Shown here piece by piece: positions 1-8,615 of a DNA stretch of 22,674 bases. Position numbers and translations under genes: made by a program. The stretch is from Candidatus Saccharimonadales bacterium. Its GTDB lineage: Bacteria; Patescibacteriota; Saccharimonadia; Saccharimonadales; Saccharimonadaceae. The first letter of the stretch is position 1, and each line of letters starts with the position of its first letter. The stretch spans positions 1 through 22,674 of the forward strand of contig JASLCP010000013.1 of NCBI GenBank assembly GCA_030151825.1, given 5' to 3'. The notes beneath the pieces were generated by a model, which was not told the DNA's origin, did not search any database, and saw nothing but the letters and a program-made list of their open reading frames with translations.

Positions 1-768
1 CATAGCGCCGGGCCGTTGGGGCTGGCAGATATTTTCTCAGCGCTGTACTTTCATATTATGGATTATCGTGTTGACGAGCCCGAGTGGGAAGATCGCGATA
101 TCTTCTTCCTCAGTAATGGACATACGGTGCCCGTGCAGTATGCCGCTATGGCCGAGGCAGGCTTTTTTCCGAAGGAAGAGTTATTGACGCTGCGTAAACT
201 AGGATCGCGTTTGCAGGGTCACCCTGAGCGCACCAAGCTACCTGGACTCGAAAATACGAGCGGTCCTCTTGGTAGCGGACTGAGTCAAGGTGCTGGGTAT
301 GCGTATACGCTGCAATATATTGATCGTCAGCCACATCGCTTTGTCTATGTTGTAACGGGCGATGGTGAACTTGACGAAGGTAATATTTGGGAGGCAGCGA
401 TGTTTGCGGGTAATCACAAATTGTCGCAATTGATTGTGATAGTTGACCGCAATAATATCCAGATCGATGGCACAACCGAAGATGTCATGACGCTCGAGGA
501 TCTGCATGGTAAATGGGAGTCATTTGGCTGGCACGTCCAAGAAGTCGACGGCCATAACGTGGAGAGTATTATTGACGCGGTTGGTATGGCCAAGGCAATC
601 ACCACAATGCCAAGTGTGATTTTGGCACATACGATTCCTGGAAAAGGTGTTGATTTTATGGAGTACGACTATCATTGGCATGGCGCTCCGCCAAATAGCG
701 AACAAGCTAAAGAGGCCTTGCACAAACTACGAACCCTCGAAGGACGCATCAAAGGAGAACACCAATGA
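1..768 (+). CDS. Transketolase, N-terminal (TPP-binding) subunit, 5'-truncated
   Basis: N-terminal half of a split transketolase, which with the next gene transfers two-carbon ketol units between sugar phosphates in the non-oxidative pentose phosphate pathway (cytoplasm). The frame is open from base 1 (first residues HSAGPLGLADIF), so the gene starts before the window; the TTG at 16 is internal. The thiamine-diphosphate motif is visible as GDG at 358-366 followed by DRNN about 30 residues on. The segment GHPERTKLPGLENTSGPLG (about 223-279) is typical of transketolase. The 255 residues present suggest that only some 20-30 N-terminal residues are missing. The stop overlaps the next start (ATGA, 765-768), and AAAGGAG at 751-757 serves the downstream gene, which implies translational coupling. 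Family assignment is firm; the exact sugar substrates are inferred. Confidence 0.93.
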   Translation, partial: HSAGPLGLADIFSALYFHIMDYRVDEPEWEDRDIFFLSNGHTVPVQYAAMAEAGFFPKEELLTLRKLGSRLQGHPERTKLPGLENTSGPLGSGLSQGAGYAYTLQYIDRQPHRFVYVVTGDGELDEGNIWEAAMFAGNHKLSQLIVIVDRNNIQIDGTTEDVMTLEDLHGKWESFGWHVQEVDGHNVESIIDAVGMAKAITTMPSVILAHTIPGKGVDFMEYDYHWHGAPPNSEQAKEALHKLRTLEGRIKGEHQ

Positions 769-1763
769 GCCATTATCAACTTGTTGACGATTTATTTTCT
801 GAGGATATTGCTCAGGAGCCGACGCGTGCCGGCTTTGGACGTGGGCTCAAGGCGGCAGGCGAGGCAAACGAAGCGGTTGTGGCGCTCTGTGCTGACCTAA
901 CCGAAAGCACGCAGATGCATCACTTTAAGGCAGCGTTTCCAGCGCGGTTTGTCGAGATTGGTGTCGCCGAGCAAAACCTCGTCACCGTGGCAAGTGGTAT
1001 GGCGCGAGCAGGTAAAATTCCCTTTACCAGTAGCTATGCGGCATTTAGTCCTGGGCGCAACTGGGAGCAGATTCGTACGACAATCACACTGAACGACCAG
1101 CCGGTCAAAATCGTTGGTTCGCACGCCGGCGTCAGCGTCGGCCCGGATGGCGCAACTCACCAAATGCTCGAGGATATCGCTTTGATGCGCGTACTGCCGA
1201 ACATGGTTGTCGTGGCACCTGGTGATAGTATCGAAGCGGAAAAGGCGACGAAAGCGATTGCCGAAAACGGCAAGCCAAGTTATATTCGACTGGCCCGCGA
1301 AAAAACCCCAGTGTTTTCGACTGACAACACGACATTTGAAGTTGGCAAAGCTTACGTACTGCGCGATGGTCATGATGTCAGTCTGCTCGGAACAGGAACA
1401 ATGACGTATCAGCTATTAGTGGCAGCGCACCTTCTTGAGCAACAGGGTATTTCGGCCGAAGTGGTTCATGTACCAACGATCAAGCCGCTTGATGAGACGA
1501 CGATTTTACATAGTATTACCAAAACGGGGCGTGTTGTCACTGCCGAAGAAGCACAGATTGCAGGTGGCTTTGGAGGTGCCATCGCCGAGCTGCTGAGTGA
1601 GCGCAAGCCAACGCCGCTCAAGCGCATTGGTATGCATGACCGATTTGGCGAAAGCGGACAGCCGAATGAGCTACTTGATCATTTTGGACTGACCGGACAA
1701 AAAATGGCTCCAGTTATTGCGCAATTTATCAAAGAAACACCACAGTACCACAGGGAGTATTAG
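765..1763 (+). CDS. Transketolase, C-terminal subunit
   Basis: 332-aa second half of the split transketolase, carrying the pyrimidine-binding domain and the C-terminal transketolase domain. EIGVAEQN (about residues 65-72) contains the Glu that activates the thiamine ring in this family. It is followed by ASGMARAGKIPFTSSYAAF, the usual core of the Pyr domain. The C-terminal domain holds EEAQIAGGFGGA, the signature seen in transketolase and DXS C-termini. The ATG overlaps the stop of the N-subunit by four bases and has AAAGGAG eight bases upstream, so the two subunits should be made in equal amounts as a heteromer. Length matches typical split C-subunits. DXS or another alpha-ketoacid enzyme is the alternative, but the partner gene and the lack of lipoyl-enzyme neighbours favour transketolase. 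Confidence 0.92.
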   Translation: MSHYQLVDDLFSEDIAQEPTRAGFGRGLKAAGEANEAVVALCADLTESTQMHHFKAAFPARFVEIGVAEQNLVTVASGMARAGKIPFTSSYAAFSPGRNWEQIRTTITLNDQPVKIVGSHAGVSVGPDGATHQMLEDIALMRVLPNMVVVAPGDSIEAEKATKAIAENGKPSYIRLAREKTPVFSTDNTTFEVGKAYVLRDGHDVSLLGTGTMTYQLLVAAHLLEQQGISAEVVHVPTIKPLDETTILHSITKTGRVVTAEEAQIAGGFGGAIAELLSERKPTPLKRIGMHDRFGESGQPNELLDHFGLTGQKMAPVIAQFIKETPQYHREY

Positions 1764-1767
1764 GACA

Positions 1768-2775
1768 ATGGCAGAACAAAAACAAATTGACGTTATCAGT
1801 GTCGGTGATATTGTCACAGATGATTTTATCAAGTTGTTTGATGATCAGGCGCGGATTGATGATGAAAATGGTACCAAACGCATTAGTATGGAGTTTGGTC
1901 TGAAGCTACCATTTGACCACTCGGAGGTCTTGGTTGGGGTGGGCAATGCCGCCAATGCTGCAGTTAATTTTGCTAAATTAGGACTGTCATCGAGTCTGAT
2001 TACCAATCTTGGCGACGACCAACGAGGTCGCGACATGGTGATGGAGTTGCAAAAAAACAAGGTAGGTACGCACTTTGTGAAGCAGCACGCTGGCTTTCAA
2101 AGTAATTACCACTATGTGTTGTGGTACGGCGAAGAGCGTACGATTTTGATTAATCACGAGGCGTATCCATATCATTGGCCGCAGATTGCGCCACACGAAC
2201 TACCAAAATGGGTGTATTTTAGCTCGATTGCCGAAACGGCTGAGGCGTATCATGACGAATTGGCCGCATGGCTTGAACGCGAACCATCAGTCAAGTTGGC
2301 GTTTCAGCCGGGTACGTTCCAGATCAAACTCGGTGCTGAGCGTCTGAAACACCTGTACGCGCGCACCGAGCTGCTGGCGCTTAACCGCGAGGAGGCAGTA
2401 TTGGTGACGGGTGGTGATTATGATAATTTGCATGACTTGTTTGATAAGTTACACGCCTTGGGACCAAAGGTGATCCTGATTACTGACGGTCCGGCAGGCA
2501 GTTACGCGAGTGATGGCGCTAACCGGTTCAAGATGCCGATTTATCCTGATCCAGCGCCACCAAAAGAACGTACCGGCTGCGGTGACGCCTATGCCAGTAC
2601 CTTTGTCGCAGCACTCATTAAGGGTTATCCAATCGAAGGTGCGTTGCAGTGGGCACCGATTACACCAACGAATGTTGTCCAACATGTTGGAGCTCAGCGG
2701 GGGTTGCTTGATGAGAATACACTCAAGGAATGGTTGGCGAAAGCACCAACTTGGTATAAGGCGGAAAGGATTTAA
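1768..2775 (+). CDS. PfkB/ribokinase-family carbohydrate kinase (first copy)
   Basis: 335-aa PfkB-family kinase, expected to phosphorylate a sugar, sugar phosphate or nucleoside using ATP. The N-terminal substrate-side motif GVGNAANAAVNFAKLG is at residues 57-72. The C-terminal signature RTGCGDA is at 268-274, with the anion hole and catalytic base Asp273. LALNREEA (about 203-210) and ITDGPAG (about 238-244) are further family motifs. I chose the ATG at 1768, four bases after the transketolase stop, with GGGAG at 1753-1757; an in-frame TTG at 1717 lies inside the preceding gene and would add 17 unrelated residues. It sits between transketolase and aldolase in an apparent operon, so a role in sugar-phosphate metabolism, possibly as a 6-phosphofructokinase substitute, is plausible but not shown. 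Substrate unknown. Confidence 0.85.
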   Translation: MAEQKQIDVISVGDIVTDDFIKLFDDQARIDDENGTKRISMEFGLKLPFDHSEVLVGVGNAANAAVNFAKLGLSSSLITNLGDDQRGRDMVMELQKNKVGTHFVKQHAGFQSNYHYVLWYGEERTILINHEAYPYHWPQIAPHELPKWVYFSSIAETAEAYHDELAAWLEREPSVKLAFQPGTFQIKLGAERLKHLYARTELLALNREEAVLVTGGDYDNLHDLFDKLHALGPKVILITDGPAGSYASDGANRFKMPIYPDPAPPKERTGCGDAYASTFVAALIKGYPIEGALQWAPITPTNVVQHVGAQRGLLDENTLKEWLAKAPTWYKAERI

Positions 2776-2777
2776 AT

Positions 2778-3689
2778 ATGAGTCTCAGTATTAGTCAAAT
2801 TCGAGCAAACACGTTGCGAGCACGCCATCTGTATCAGCGAACACGTCGCCAGCACTTTGCCGTCGGGGCGTTTAATATCGATAACCAAGAAACGCTGATT
2901 GCGGTATCACGAGCGGCACAAAAGCTCCGTTCGCCAGTGCTCGTTGAGGTGAGCGAAGGCGAAGTCAAGGCGATGGGGCTTGAGAACATTCGCGATATGG
3001 TTGACAACTACAAAGATGAATATGGCATCGAGATGTACGTTAATCTTGACCATAGCCCTACTGTCGAAGATTGTAAGCGAGCGATTGATGCGGGATATGA
3101 ATTTATCCATATTGATATTTCACAGGCCAACCACGACACCACAACCGAAGAAATCATCGAAAAAACTAAAGAAGTCGTCGAATATGCTAAGTTTACTGGT
3201 GCACTCGTCGAAAGTGAGCCGCACTACTTTGGCGGTTCGTCGAATGTCCACAAAGATGCGATCGATTATGATACGATCAAAAAGACATTCTCGACGCCAG
3301 AAAGCTTACGCTCATTTGTTGATGCAACCGGTGTTGATACATTTGCGGCAGCTATCGGCAATCTCCACGGGAAGTATCCGGTGCCAAAAGTCCTTGATTT
3401 GGAATTATTACAGCAGCTACGTGACGCATCCAAGGTGCACATCAGCTTGCATGGAGGGAGTGGTACGCCACTGCACTACTTTGAGGAAGCAGCGAAAATT
3501 GGTGTCAGCAAGATTAACATCAATAGTGATATGCGCTACGCCTTCCGCAAAACCCTCGAGAAAGTATTGGCCGATCATCCCGACGAATACGCTGTGGTTA
3601 AACTAATGCCCGAAGTCTACACGGCTGTCCAAGAAGTTGTCGAAGACAAAATCCAGGCATTTGGCAGCGCTGGCAAAGCTGTCGTCTAG
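2778..3689 (+). CDS. fba: Class II fructose-bisphosphate aldolase
   Basis: 303-aa zinc-dependent aldolase that interconverts fructose 1,6-bisphosphate with DHAP and glyceraldehyde 3-phosphate. Visible class II features: NLDHS with catalytic Asp91 and zinc ligand His92; the conserved acidic ESEPHYFGG at about 145-153; zinc ligand His197 in GNLHGKY; and His225 in HISLHGGSGTP with the phosphate-binding GGSG. NINSDMRYAFRKTL (247-260) is also a family motif. The start at ATG 2778 is two bases after the kinase stop, with GGAAAGGA at 2763-2770. It is the fourth gene of the block that begins with transketolase. A tagatose-bisphosphate or related aldolase is the alternative, but length and motifs fit FBA well. 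Confidence 0.92.
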   Translation: MSLSISQIRANTLRARHLYQRTRRQHFAVGAFNIDNQETLIAVSRAAQKLRSPVLVEVSEGEVKAMGLENIRDMVDNYKDEYGIEMYVNLDHSPTVEDCKRAIDAGYEFIHIDISQANHDTTTEEIIEKTKEVVEYAKFTGALVESEPHYFGGSSNVHKDAIDYDTIKKTFSTPESLRSFVDATGVDTFAAAIGNLHGKYPVPKVLDLELLQQLRDASKVHISLHGGSGTPLHYFEEAAKIGVSKININSDMRYAFRKTLEKVLADHPDEYAVVKLMPEVYTAVQEVVEDKIQAFGSAGKAVV

Positions 3690-3714
3690 TCATTCGCCGT
3701 TTGATAACCATAAG

Positions 3715-3731
3715 TGGTATACTACATATAA
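3715..3731 (+). promoter_or_regulatory. Extended -10 promoter, leaderless start of second pfkB gene
   Basis: TGG followed by TATACT (3718-3723) forms an extended -10. Only eight bases separate it from the ATG at 3732, so initiation about seven bases downstream would give an mRNA with no leader or almost none. No Shine-Dalgarno is present. No good -35 at the usual spacing was seen. Confidence 0.6.
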
Positions 3732-4709
3732 ATGAGTGGGAAACATATCAAGATTATTGCTGTTGGCGCGGCAGTCCAGGATGTATTTTTGAGTCACAGT
3801 GACGAGTTTAAGCCTGTCAGCGACAAAGCGACGTCCGAGCAATTTTTGCAGCTCGAGCTGGGTGCTAAGGCTGATGTTAACAACATCACATTTAGTACCG
3901 GTGGTGGTGCTACGAATGCCGCAGTGACGTTTGCGCGTCAAGGAATGGACGCGGTCTTTATGGGAGTGATTGGTCATGACCCAGCTGGTCGTGCTGTACT
4001 TGATGCGCTGGACTACGAAGGTGTCGATACGTCGTACGTCGGCTATAGTCATCGTTATAGTACGGGCTACTCGGTGCTTCTCTTGGCACCGAATGGCGAG
4101 CGTACGGTACTGACATACCGTGGAGCCTCGACTCATTATCAACTGCGTGATTTTCGTATTAAAGATATGCAGGCGGATTGGCTATATGTGTCGACGCTGG
4201 GGGGCGAGTTCTCAATTTTGAATGCGCTATTTAGCGAGGCGCGCAGACATGGCATCAAGATTATGTTTAACCCCGGCAAAAAAGAGTTGGCGCATCCGCA
4301 AAAACTTCGTGGTCTACTGGAAGACGTCGAAATCTTAACGCTTAACAAAGATGAGGCACAACGGATTGTGACAGGCGAGACGCTTGAAGAGTTGATTCGG
4401 CATATCCATCACTATGTGCCAGTGGCCATCATTACCGATGGTCCAAATGGACTGGTCGCCAGTGATCGCACGACAATACTCAGGGCAGGTATGTACCAGG
4501 ACGTGCGGGTGATTGATCGGACTGGCGCTGGTGATGCGTTGGGGTCGGGCTTTTTGTCGCAGTGGGCTCAGGGTAAATCGCTCAAAGACAGCGTGATTTT
4601 CGCCAGCGCCAACTCGACGTCTGTTGTTAGTCATATTGGAGCCAAAACGGGTATTTTATCGCGAGGCGTCATGTTGCACCATATGCCGCTCCACGAAAAA
4701 CCATTTTGA
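3732..4709 (+). CDS. PfkB/ribokinase-family carbohydrate kinase (second copy)
   Basis: 325-aa PfkB-family kinase, ATP-dependent. Motifs: GGGATNAAVTFARQG at residues 57-71; NPGKKEL near 180; LTLNKDEA (202-209); ITDGPNG (234-240); and DRTGAGDALGSGF at 262-274 with catalytic Asp268. It is a diverged paralogue of the kinase at 1768-2775: the fold is the same and the motif order identical, but the loops differ and this copy has the common TGAGD form rather than TGCGD. It follows fba by 42 bases but has its own extended -10 and no ribosome-binding site, so it may be expressed independently. Substrate cannot be read from sequence; fructose 6-phosphate, ribose, or a nucleoside are all possible. It ends in TGA, used here as a stop. 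Confidence 0.86.
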   Translation: MSGKHIKIIAVGAAVQDVFLSHSDEFKPVSDKATSEQFLQLELGAKADVNNITFSTGGGATNAAVTFARQGMDAVFMGVIGHDPAGRAVLDALDYEGVDTSYVGYSHRYSTGYSVLLLAPNGERTVLTYRGASTHYQLRDFRIKDMQADWLYVSTLGGEFSILNALFSEARRHGIKIMFNPGKKELAHPQKLRGLLEDVEILTLNKDEAQRIVTGETLEELIRHIHHYVPVAIITDGPNGLVASDRTTILRAGMYQDVRVIDRTGAGDALGSGFLSQWAQGKSLKDSVIFASANSTSVVSHIGAKTGILSRGVMLHHMPLHEKPF

Positions 4710-4728
4710 GTACGAATAAGCATGAGCA

Positions 4729-4748
4729 TGATATAATCAGGACTAGCA
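4729..4748 (+). promoter_or_regulatory. Extended -10 promoter for the 418-aa hypothetical gene
   Basis: TGA plus a perfect TATAAT (4732-4737), in the 39-base gap after the pfkB gene. Eleven bases separate it from ATG 4749, predicting a leader of at most about five bases. No Shine-Dalgarno is present. Confidence 0.6.
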
Positions 4749-6005
4749 ATGGGGAACGTACTACGAGATTTACTGAACGCTGAAGAGCCGCTGTTTTCGC
4801 ACAGTATCCGGCAGCTTGAGCAGGCGAGTGGACAATATGCCGCCGACACCAAGCTGATTGGTGATATCCTGGCTAGTGCACATGATCGCATGCGTCAGCT
4901 GCGACTGGATCCGGCTGATTCGACCGGCCGCGAGATTTACCAAGCGCTGATGAATCGTGTGGCAGTAGACAATGTGCGTTTGGCAAAATTAATCGGTGCC
5001 ACCGAGCCAGAGAATGTCGCTCATATGGTGCCGCTGATGGTTGAGGCTGCGAATAAAGTATCGTTTCCGCGAAAAGTGTTTGTTATCAAGCACGACTCAG
5101 TCAAAAAGCTATTGGCGCAAATGCCCCCTAATAATCTGATCAAGACACTGGGCTATGCGACACTCGATGACATGCTCGCGAGTGAGCCATTTGACGAAGT
5201 CTATCCAGCGTTACGATTCTCGGAAGGTCCCGAATGGCTCCTTGCCTATAATGAACTCTTCAAAACGGTCACTGCAAGTGACTACGAAGAGCGCGACATG
5301 AAAATCGTTGTCATGAATCATGATAAATATACGGATCTTGCCGAACACTTTGTCAAAAAGAAATTACACAATGTTACGCACTCGAAAGAGCTCGGTGTGA
5401 TTGTCGTGGTGCCGATGAAACAGACGACGATGCGTGGCTTGGCACTCAAATCACTCCCGTTGCTGCTTCATTATATGAACGAAGTAAAACTGTATTCGAC
5501 GTTTTTTAAAGCCAAAGCGACCGGCCCGTCATTTGGCAAGGTTGTTGTAGAGACACTTAACGCTGATCCGGGTAACGCCTCGCAGATGGCTGGTCAACAC
5601 ATTCACTGGCGGGTGATTCAGCGTTATTTTGGCAAGCTTGATAACGAAGCGCATCCCGAGGCATTTCAGCCACACGTTCAACCCGAAGACCTTCATTGGC
5701 GCCGCGCCGAAGATTTATTATTTGAGATTGATCCGGAGCTCCGTTTTTGGCAAAATCTCGACTATGTCGCACTGCTGCGCGATGGTTTTCCTGTGGCGTT
5801 TAACTTATTTGATCTTAGTTTTGCGTATTCTAACCGCGAACCGTATCAGCACCGTTATGCCTATCATTTCCGCGAGAGCTTGTGGAACGAGTTGTTTATC
5901 CGCTATATGGGTTTTCCAAACTTGAACCAGCAGATACTCAAGCAGCTCGACAATGACATGATTGCCCCAGAAAAACTAACCCCGACAGGAGGACTATATC
6001 GATGA
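4749..6005 (+). CDS. Conserved-looking hypothetical protein, 418 aa
   Basis: I do not recognise this protein. It appears cytosolic: no signal peptide or membrane segment. The N-terminal 60 residues are rich in Glu, Gln, Arg and Leu and look helical. The middle alternates hydrophobic strands and helices (KIVVMNHDKY near 184; ELGVIVVVPMKQTTMRGLAL near 213). The C-terminal third is rich in aromatics and His (HIHWRVIQRYF, HWRRAEDLLFEID, YQHRYAYHFRESLWNELFIRYMGF). No kinase, nuclease or Rossmann motif stands out. It starts at an ATG just behind an extended -10 and ends overlapping the SLOG-type gene by four bases, with AGGAGG at 5987-5992 inside its last codons. The two are therefore co-transcribed and probably functionally linked. 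Confidence 0.75.
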   Translation: MGNVLRDLLNAEEPLFSHSIRQLEQASGQYAADTKLIGDILASAHDRMRQLRLDPADSTGREIYQALMNRVAVDNVRLAKLIGATEPENVAHMVPLMVEAANKVSFPRKVFVIKHDSVKKLLAQMPPNNLIKTLGYATLDDMLASEPFDEVYPALRFSEGPEWLLAYNELFKTVTASDYEERDMKIVVMNHDKYTDLAEHFVKKKLHNVTHSKELGVIVVVPMKQTTMRGLALKSLPLLLHYMNEVKLYSTFFKAKATGPSFGKVVVETLNADPGNASQMAGQHIHWRVIQRYFGKLDNEAHPEAFQPHVQPEDLHWRRAEDLLFEIDPELRFWQNLDYVALLRDGFPVAFNLFDLSFAYSNREPYQHRYAYHFRESLWNELFIRYMGFPNLNQQILKQLDNDMIAPEKLTPTGGLYR

Positions 6006-6610
6006 AATATCAAATTTGTGTATCAGGTGCAGCCAGTGGCGAGACGGTCACGACATCTCATCAGCTTGCGTATGATTTGGGGCGAAGTATTGCGCTGCAG
6101 CACAAGACGCTGCTCACGGGAGCGACAGTAGGGTTGCCACATTACGCAGCTATGGGCTTTATGAGTGTCAAAAGTGCTCATGGTGCATCGATTGGTTTTT
6201 CTCCGGCCAGCTCGTTCCGCGAGCACGTGATGGTCTATAAATTACCGACGGTTGAGTTTGATTATATTAACTTTACGGGTATGGAGTACGTTGGCCGCGA
6301 CATCCACTTGGTGCGTAGTGCCGACGCGGTCGTAACTGTCGGTGGACGCATGGGCAGCTTGCACGAACTCGCGACAGCACTCGAGAGCCGCAAGGTCTGT
6401 GGTGTGCTACTGGGGAGCGGAGGCTTGGCTGACTTTACACCAACCTTGCTAAAGGAAATTGAATCGCCTGGTGCGAACGATGTGATTTATGATACCAATC
6501 CTGATCGCTTGATCAAGAAAGTCATTGAGGCACTCGACAAGAAGTATGCTGATTTTGAACACGATGGTACTGACGGACATGTCAGCGCTAAACGCTCTGG
6601 CCGCGGTTAA
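6002..6610 (+). CDS. SLOG/LOG-family (lysine-decarboxylase-like) protein
   Basis: 202-aa Rossmann-like protein resembling the LOG/TIGR00725-type branch of the SLOG superfamily, which bind or process nucleotides and related ligands. The diagnostic glycine-rich loop appears as VGGRMGSLHELATALE (about residues 113-128), matching the family pattern GGxxGTxxE with Ser for Thr. SADAVVTVGG precedes it. The N-terminus CVSGAASGET resembles the first nucleotide-binding loop. The C-terminal 15 residues are polar and probably disordered. The ATG overlaps the stop of the 418-aa gene (ATGA) and has a strong AGGAGG about nine bases upstream. Cytokinin-riboside phosphohydrolase activity is known for some LOG proteins; here only the fold class is supported, and the substrate is unknown. 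Confidence 0.72.
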   Translation: MKYQICVSGAASGETVTTSHQLAYDLGRSIALQHKTLLTGATVGLPHYAAMGFMSVKSAHGASIGFSPASSFREHVMVYKLPTVEFDYINFTGMEYVGRDIHLVRSADAVVTVGGRMGSLHELATALESRKVCGVLLGSGGLADFTPTLLKEIESPGANDVIYDTNPDRLIKKVIEALDKKYADFEHDGTDGHVSAKRSGRG

Positions 6611-6621
6611 ACAGACGAGGA

Positions 6622-6636
6622 TGGTATACTAGAGGG
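6622..6636 (+). promoter_or_regulatory. Extended -10 promoter, leaderless start of uvrB
   Basis: TGG followed by TATACT (6625-6630), six bases before ATG 6637. The predicted start site falls at or next to the A of the start codon, so the uvrB transcript would be leaderless. Confidence 0.6.
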
Positions 6637-8610
6637 ATGGATACTATCCCATTCCAGCTCGAGACAAAATATCAACCGACCGGTGATCAGCCAACGGCAA
6701 TTGCTCAGTTGATTGCGGGGCTCGACAAGGGTGAACGCGAACAGACGCTACTGGGTGTCACGGGAAGTGGTAAGACCTTTACAATGGCAAATATTATTGC
6801 CGATCGACAGGTGCCGACATTGGTGTTGGCGCACAACAAAACCTTAGCGGCGCAGCTGTATAGCGAATTCAAGGCCTTTTTCCCGAATAACGAGGTGCAT
6901 TATTTCGTCAGCTATTTTGATTACTATCAGCCAGAGGCATATATCAGTAGTAGTGACACGTATATCGAAAAAGATTCCAAGATTAATGATGAGATTGACC
7001 GACTGCGTCACGCGGCGACGACAGCACTGCTGACGCATCGTGACGTGATTATCGTCGCTAGCGTTAGTTGTATCTATGGTATTGGATCACCCGATGATTA
7101 TGCAGAAATGTCGATTACCGTAAAGACCGGAGAAAAACGCCAACAAGATAAATTTGTGCGTTGGCTGACCGATATCCAGTATCAGCGTAATGATATTGAT
7201 TTCCATCGCGGTACGTTCCGAGTGAAGGGCGATGTGATTGATGTCTTTCCTGCTGGAAGTGATGTGGCGTATCGGATTGAATTTTTTGGTGATGAGGTTG
7301 ACCGAATTACGCGGATCGATCCGTTAACTGGTGAAATTTTAGGTGAGCCGCATGAAATCAGCATCTTCCCGAGTAGTCACTATGTGACACCCAAAGATAA
7401 AGTTGCCCGTGCCATCGAGGGTATCAAAAAAGAATATGCCGAACGCATGGAGTGGTTTGAAAAACACGATAAATTACTTGAGGCGCAACGTTTGTCTCAG
7501 CGCACTAAATACGATATTGAAATGCTGGAAGAAACGGGCTTTGTCAAGGGCATCGAGAACTATAGCCGCTACCTGACTAATCGCGAACCGGGTGAACAGC
7601 CGGCAACACTCATCGATTATTTTCCCGATGATTGGCTACTTTTGGTAGACGAAAGCCACCAGACGCTGCCGCAGGTCCGCGGTATGTATAACGGTGACCG
7701 CGCACGAAAAGAAGTATTGGTCGAGCATGGATTTCGCTTGCCATCAGCACTCGACAACCGTCCACTGCGGTTTGACGAATTCAATACTCATATCAATCAA
7801 GCGGTTTATGTGTCGGCAACGCCAGGCGAGTACGAATTATCGCATAGTCCTGAGCCCGCTCAGCAGATTATTCGTCCAACGGGACTGCTCGATCCGGTGC
7901 TCGATATTCGTCCAACCGATGGCCAGATTGATGATTTGATTGCTGAGATTCGCGACCGAATTACCAAACAGCAACGCGTTCTTGTGACAACGTTAACCAA
8001 GCGAATGGCCGAAGATCTGAGTCAGTATCTGCAAGAACTTGATATCAAAACGGCCTATATTCATAGCGAGGTCGATACGCTGGAGCGCGGCGATATTCTG
8101 CGTGATTTACGACTAGGTGTCTATGATGTGCTGGTGGGGATTAACCTGCTGCGTGAAGGTCTGGATTTGCCAGAAGTCAGCATGGTGGCGATTATGGATG
8201 CCGACAAAGAAGGCTTTTTGCGTTCAACCAGCGCATTGGTACAGACGATTGGCCGCGCCGCTCGTCATCAGGATGGCTGTGTATTGCTATATGCTGACCG
8301 CGTGACTGATTCTATGCAAGCCGCGATTGATGAGACGAATCGCCGCCGTGGTATTCAGGAGGCGTACAACACCGAACACGGCATTACTCCGACGAGTGTT
8401 GCCAAGGAAATCGACGAAGGTCTTCGCGCACTTATCCCGATGAAGGATGACGGCAAACCGAAAGTTGATCTGAAAAAGATTCCAAAAGATGAATATGGAT
8501 CGCTGGTCAAAGATTTGACGGGTCAGATGGAGCTGGCGAGTGCTAATCTTGAGTTCGAAAAAGCTGCAGAGCTGCGTGATTTGATTGCTGAAATTCGTAC
8601 AAAAATGTAA
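6637..8610 (+). CDS. uvrB: UvrABC system protein B (excinuclease subunit, helicase fold)
   Basis: 657-aa UvrB, the damage-verification subunit of nucleotide excision repair. It is loaded by UvrA, opens DNA with its beta-hairpin and recruits UvrC. Walker A GVTGSGKT is at residues 40-47. The damage-probing beta-hairpin region with YFDYYQPEAYI starts near 93. SVSCIYG, DESHQTLPQ (helicase motif II region), the RIGINLLREGLDLPEVS-like motif at about 8136-8184, and IGRAAR (motif VI) follow in order. The C-terminal UVR domain (FEKAAELRDLIAEI) that contacts UvrC is present at the extreme end. Length is normal. The ATG at 6637 is set by the homology-typical start (FQLETKYQPTGDQPTAI) and by the adjacent -10 box. 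It has no Shine-Dalgarno. Confidence 0.97.
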   Translation: MDTIPFQLETKYQPTGDQPTAIAQLIAGLDKGEREQTLLGVTGSGKTFTMANIIADRQVPTLVLAHNKTLAAQLYSEFKAFFPNNEVHYFVSYFDYYQPEAYISSSDTYIEKDSKINDEIDRLRHAATTALLTHRDVIIVASVSCIYGIGSPDDYAEMSITVKTGEKRQQDKFVRWLTDIQYQRNDIDFHRGTFRVKGDVIDVFPAGSDVAYRIEFFGDEVDRITRIDPLTGEILGEPHEISIFPSSHYVTPKDKVARAIEGIKKEYAERMEWFEKHDKLLEAQRLSQRTKYDIEMLEETGFVKGIENYSRYLTNREPGEQPATLIDYFPDDWLLLVDESHQTLPQVRGMYNGDRARKEVLVEHGFRLPSALDNRPLRFDEFNTHINQAVYVSATPGEYELSHSPEPAQQIIRPTGLLDPVLDIRPTDGQIDDLIAEIRDRITKQQRVLVTTLTKRMAEDLSQYLQELDIKTAYIHSEVDTLERGDILRDLRLGVYDVLVGINLLREGLDLPEVSMVAIMDADKEGFLRSTSALVQTIGRAARHQDGCVLLYADRVTDSMQAAIDETNRRRGIQEAYNTEHGITPTSVAKEIDEGLRALIPMKDDGKPKVDLKKIPKDEYGSLVKDLTGQMELASANLEFEKAAELRDLIAEIRTKM

Positions 8611-8615
8611 CCGCT

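Noticed and set aside
16..768. TTG start at position 16 for the transketolase N-subunit
   Set aside because: The frame is open back to base 1 and the residues before it (HSAGP) are part of the conserved transketolase sequence, so the gene begins outside the window.
897..1373. 158-codon minus-strand frame opposite the transketolase C-subunit
   Set aside because: It is fully antisense to a well-supported gene and shows no domain; it is a shadow frame.
2980..3606. 208-codon frame inside the aldolase gene
   Set aside because: It is a different reading frame of fba with biased, low-information composition and no ribosome-binding site.
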